In this document: positions 15,922 to 18,046 of the stretch, piece by piece
Layout: the number at the start of each line of letters is the position of its first letter
How positions within the stretch are numbered: the first letter of the stretch is position 1
Assembly: GCA_021204285.1 (NCBI GenBank)
Contig: JAJPZP010000069.1
Span: 12,464-30,509 of the forward strand
Length of the DNA stretch: 18,046 nt
Reading direction: 5' to 3'
DNA from: Lachnospiraceae bacterium
GTDB taxonomy: Bacteria; Bacillota; Clostridia; Lachnospirales; Lachnospiraceae
The notes under the pieces: generated by a model
What the model was told of the DNA's origin: nothing
Database searches by the model: none
What the model saw: the letters and a program-made list of their open reading frames with translations, nothing else
Program-made: the position numbers and the translations under genes

Positions 15922-16596
15922 CTATGATATTTTCAGCTTACCCTCCAGCCAGGAAATGATAATCCCGCAATAGGGTGTCAAATTTCTTTCCTGCACCAGG
16001 CTTGCATATGTACGTTCCAGTTCCCTCATAACTGCGGTCTGAGACTTGCCCTCACATTTTGTAAAAATCCTGCTTTTTTCTTTTTCCAACACTTTTCTTC
16101 GCGTCTGCGGAAGAGAAACAGCTTCACAATTAAGATTTAATGTTTCCGTCACATCCCGATTTATATCCGGGTCGTCGGAATAAATTCGGCCATTTGACCG
16201 ATATTTTATCTTTCTTATAGAGGCTTCACTATAAGGATTAACTGTCAGCTCAGCGTTTCCTTTATGCGCATCGCATGTCATATCTTCCTTCTTTACGCCT
16301 CTTTTCAGACTGTTGCCATAACATACCCCTATCATCCATTTAAAATCCAGTGTCGCACTCTTATCATGTTCTGTTTCGCCCTGCGGATGTCTGGGCCTGC
16401 AGTGCTCAATTCGCACATTCTCAGGGTTATTGATTTTTCTCATGCAATATCCGCACAAATGTTTCTGTTCCAGCCACATCTGCTCCCTGACATCATCTTT
16501 CACTTCAGAGGGCATATCCTCATAATCCGCCTCCGGATGCTGCAGACGAAATTCCAGCAAACTGTCAGGCTCTTTTCCTCTGTTTATCACTATCAT
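15922..16596 (-). CDS. ptuB: HNH endonuclease, Septu PtuB-like (TIGR02646-type)
   Basis: A 224-residue HNH nuclease that in Septu and in some retron systems works with an ABC/SMC-like ATPase to cleave nucleic acid on infection. The zinc/HNH elements are visible: LCGYC (Cys48, Cys51), RIEHCRPRHP (Glu64-His65, the general-base region), the WMIGVCYGN segment (Asn95) and CDAHKGN (Cys108, His111, Asn114), followed by a VNPY turn. The C-terminus NLTPYCGIIISWLEGKL is the typical ending of this family. The ATG lies 3 bases after the ATPase stop, with GGGAG in the end of that gene, so the two are translationally coupled. The pair arrangement supports the assignment; the symbol is by similarity of architecture. 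Confidence 0.85.
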   Translation of the reverse strand: MIVINRGKEPDSLLEFRLQHPEADYEDMPSEVKDDVREQMWLEQKHLCGYCMRKINNPENVRIEHCRPRHPQGETEHDKSATLDFKWMIGVCYGNSLKRGVKKEDMTCDAHKGNAELTVNPYSEASIRKIKYRSNGRIYSDDPDINRDVTETLNLNCEAVSLPQTRRKVLEKEKSRIFTKCEGKSQTAVMRELERTYASLVQERNLTPYCGIIISWLEGKLKIS

Positions 16597-16599
16597 AAG

Positions 16600-17916
16600 C
16601 TATTCTCCCAACAATCTTTCCAGTTCCAGTGAGGTCCTTGCCGCCGCGATATCCGGATCGGTTGTTCCAACGATATTCTCTATCTCCGTCAATATTTCAT
16701 CCGCTTCTTCATATTTTTTTTCATCCATATAAGCATAAAAACAATCTATGCGCTGCTTTACTTCAACAGGTCTTTCCGTTACTCTCATAACTTCCCTTAA
16801 AATGGAATTTGCGTCTCGTCCATATGTCTCAGCTGCCGGAACATAAATTTCTCCGCTATCCAGAATCCGTATCTGTTCTCTTGAAACCGAATTGATCACC
16901 GCAGGCGCATGAGAGGTAACAATAAACTGCACTTTGGGAAAAACAGCATGAAGATCCCTAAGAATTGTCTGCTGCCACTGTGGATGTAAATGCAGATCCA
17001 CTTCATCAATCAAAACAATTCCCGGCGTCTCCTTCAAAACACATTCTCCCAGCATGGGATTCAAAACCGCCATTCGGTATGCGATATCCCCAATCATACT
17101 GAGCGTATTCTTATATCCATCACTCATTTCATCCAGCGCAAACTTTTGTGCACTGTCATCGGATGCCTTAAACTCCAGAACCAGCCTGTGCGTATCCAGA
17201 TCAAACATAAGAGAAGCATTGCTCGCCCCACTGATTCTCTCGTAACTTTCGCAAATGGCATTCTCCACTATTTTAAAGAGCAATGGATGCTCCAATATTC
17301 CTGTCTTCTGCTGCTCCTGCAGGCTCTTCATCGTCTGCTTCTGGAACCAGTTCAGCATCAGCTTTTCATTTGACTCCGCCGCCATGCAGTCAACATATCC
17401 AACCTGACGTTTGAATTCTGTTAAAGATTTGAGATTGCATTTTTCTTTCTTCTGAGCATATAACCGTCCTGTACCATAATAAGAAATAAGCGGAAGCACA
17501 AGGCTCTTATCTCCCGTCATAATCTGATTCTGTACATTTTCCGATATATCTGTTAATTCCGCTGCTTCCTTAATGGTTGTCCTGCTGCCTGCAGAATTCA
17601 AAGAGCGAGTCCATCTTACATTCTTCCTGCCACAGCAATCTCCAATACTCGCAACACTCACAGGGAACTGATGCTGTGGATCAATCGTTCCATCTAAATC
17701 ATGAAACTCATATCTGGCGTCGTCTTTTAAGATGCTCCTGCTGACCGCACCGTCAATTCCAAATAAGAATGTACTGACAGAAACGGCAACAGCATCCAGA
17801 ATAGCTGTCTTGCCTGCACCATTTTTTCCGACAATCAGTGTCACATGATCATCAAAGTCCACGCTTGCCTCTTTGAAGCACCGATAATTCGTAATCTTAA
17901 TATTTTTTAGTTTCAT
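16600..17916 (-). CDS. ptuA: AAA/ABC-type ATPase, Septu PtuA-like
   Basis: A 438-residue ATPase of the SMC/RecF/OLD-like class that partners the HNH protein. MKLKNIKITNYRCFKEA is the typical RecF-like opening. Walker A GKNGAGKT is at 30-37, the signature-like LDEMSDGYKN at 261-270, Walker B IVLIDE with DLHLHP at 300-312, and the switch histidine in VTSHAP at 333-338. There is no TOPRIM nuclease domain, so it is not an OLD nuclease; cleavage would be left to PtuB. The last 60 residues are helical and acidic. The ATG at 17916 has AGGTGA six bases upstream and lies about 45 bases after the predicted transcription start. It is the first gene of the defence run. Confidence 0.85.
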   Translation of the reverse strand: MKLKNIKITNYRCFKEASVDFDDHVTLIVGKNGAGKTAILDAVAVSVSTFLFGIDGAVSRSILKDDARYEFHDLDGTIDPQHQFPVSVASIGDCCGRKNVRWTRSLNSAGSRTTIKEAAELTDISENVQNQIMTGDKSLVLPLISYYGTGRLYAQKKEKCNLKSLTEFKRQVGYVDCMAAESNEKLMLNWFQKQTMKSLQEQQKTGILEHPLLFKIVENAICESYERISGASNASLMFDLDTHRLVLEFKASDDSAQKFALDEMSDGYKNTLSMIGDIAYRMAVLNPMLGECVLKETPGIVLIDEVDLHLHPQWQQTILRDLHAVFPKVQFIVTSHAPAVINSVSREQIRILDSGEIYVPAAETYGRDANSILREVMRVTERPVEVKQRIDCFYAYMDEKKYEEADEILTEIENIVGTTDPDIAAARTSLELERLLGE

Positions 17917-17961
17917 TTACTGTCACCTCAAATAATTAAATTCTCAGCTGAATCTCCCACA

Positions 17962-17997
17962 TTTTTACTCTTTACAATACACCGAAAACAGTGTAAA
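17962..17997 (-). promoter_or_regulatory. Promoter for the ptuA-led defence genes
   Basis: Minus-strand TTTACA (17992-17997), a 17-base spacer and TAAAGA (17969-17974). Predicted start is near 17962, about 45 bases ahead of the ptuA ATG. The same DNA, read on the other strand, makes the divergent promoter described separately, and the inner arms TACAC and GTGTA form an inverted repeat that could be an operator. Confidence 0.55.
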
Positions 17998-18006
17998 ATG
18001 CAACCA
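17971..18006 (+). promoter_or_regulatory. Divergent promoter toward the right edge
   Basis: Plus-strand TTTACA (17971-17976), a 17-base spacer and TAAAAT (17994-17999), with a predicted start near 18006. Each box is one mismatch from consensus. It would transcribe a gene starting at about 18029, beyond what the window shows. Confidence 0.6.
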
Positions 18007-18028
18007 TACAAGGAAAGAAGGTATTGAA

Positions 18029-18046
18029 TTGATCGGTGTCCAGTGC
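18029..18046 (+). CDS. Possible start of a divergent gene (first six codons only)
   Basis: A TTG at 18029-18031 is preceded by GGAAAGAAGG with a seven-base spacer and lies about 23 bases after the start predicted for the plus-strand promoter. Only six codons (reading M-I-G-V-Q-C) are in the window, so no product can be named. The evidence is the promoter plus ribosome binding site spacing alone. Confidence 0.3.

Noticed and set aside
16600..17916. ATPase as an OLD-family nuclease (Gabija GajA type)
   Set aside because: The protein ends soon after the ATPase domain and lacks a TOPRIM domain; the partner is an HNH protein and not a UvrD-like helicase.
16600..17916. Retron-type system using PtuAB
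   Set aside because: No reverse transcriptase or msr/msd-like inverted-repeat RNA is seen near the pair within the window, though the right side is cut 130 bases upstream of ptuA.
1..18046. tRNA or rRNA genes, CRISPR arrays, insertion sequences, integrases
   Set aside because: Looked for cloverleaf-like sequences, regularly spaced repeats and transposase or recombinase motifs on both strands and saw none, so no attachment site or mobile vehicle for the island can be named.

Overview
The window reads as chromosome of a Gram-positive, Clostridia/Lachnospiraceae-like bacterium. This is inferred from a short-form HisG paired with HisZ, a RecU-type Holliday junction resolvase, strong AGGAGG-like ribosome binding sites, and high-GC housekeeping genes next to lower-GC accessory DNA. 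Every convincing gene lies on the minus strand, so transcription runs from high to low coordinates.

Housekeeping half (1-9743). Reading in the transcription direction: a small unidentified membrane protein, an RsmF-type rRNA m5C methyltransferase, an RsuA-type pseudouridine synthase, a YgiQ-family radical SAM protein and a second unidentified membrane protein form one tightly packed run ending near a hairpin/T-tract at about 4593-4615. Then come an RluA-type pseudouridine synthase, recU with its own promoter, and hisZ-hisG-hisD. A near-consensus promoter for the his genes lies inside the 3' end of recU. hisD runs off the left edge after its first two zinc ligands.

Boundary (about 9744-10236). 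There is no intact gene here. It holds the decayed 3' end of an ATP-binding/winged-helix regulator with an in-frame TGA, in AT-rich DNA.

Defence half (10237-17916). Reading in the transcription direction: an ATPase (PtuA-like) and HNH nuclease (PtuB-like) pair typical of Septu, then a BREX PglZ phosphatase-like protein, then the Lon-like AAA+ protein BrxL, then an abortive-infection (Abi-C) gene. The last gene is split by an in-frame TAA that coincides with a perfect 16-bp tandem duplication. Gaps are 3, 133, 11 and 12 bp, so this could be one transcript. A promoter pair with almost perfect two-fold symmetry upstream of ptuA (about 17969-17999) could drive it and also a divergent gene that starts at the right edge.

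The most interesting point is the combination: pglZ and brxL with no brxA, brxB, brxC or pglX in this window, placed directly behind a Septu pair and in front of an Abi gene. Either this is a reduced/hybrid BREX-Septu-Abi unit, or the remaining BREX genes lie beyond position 18046. The window alone cannot decide between these.
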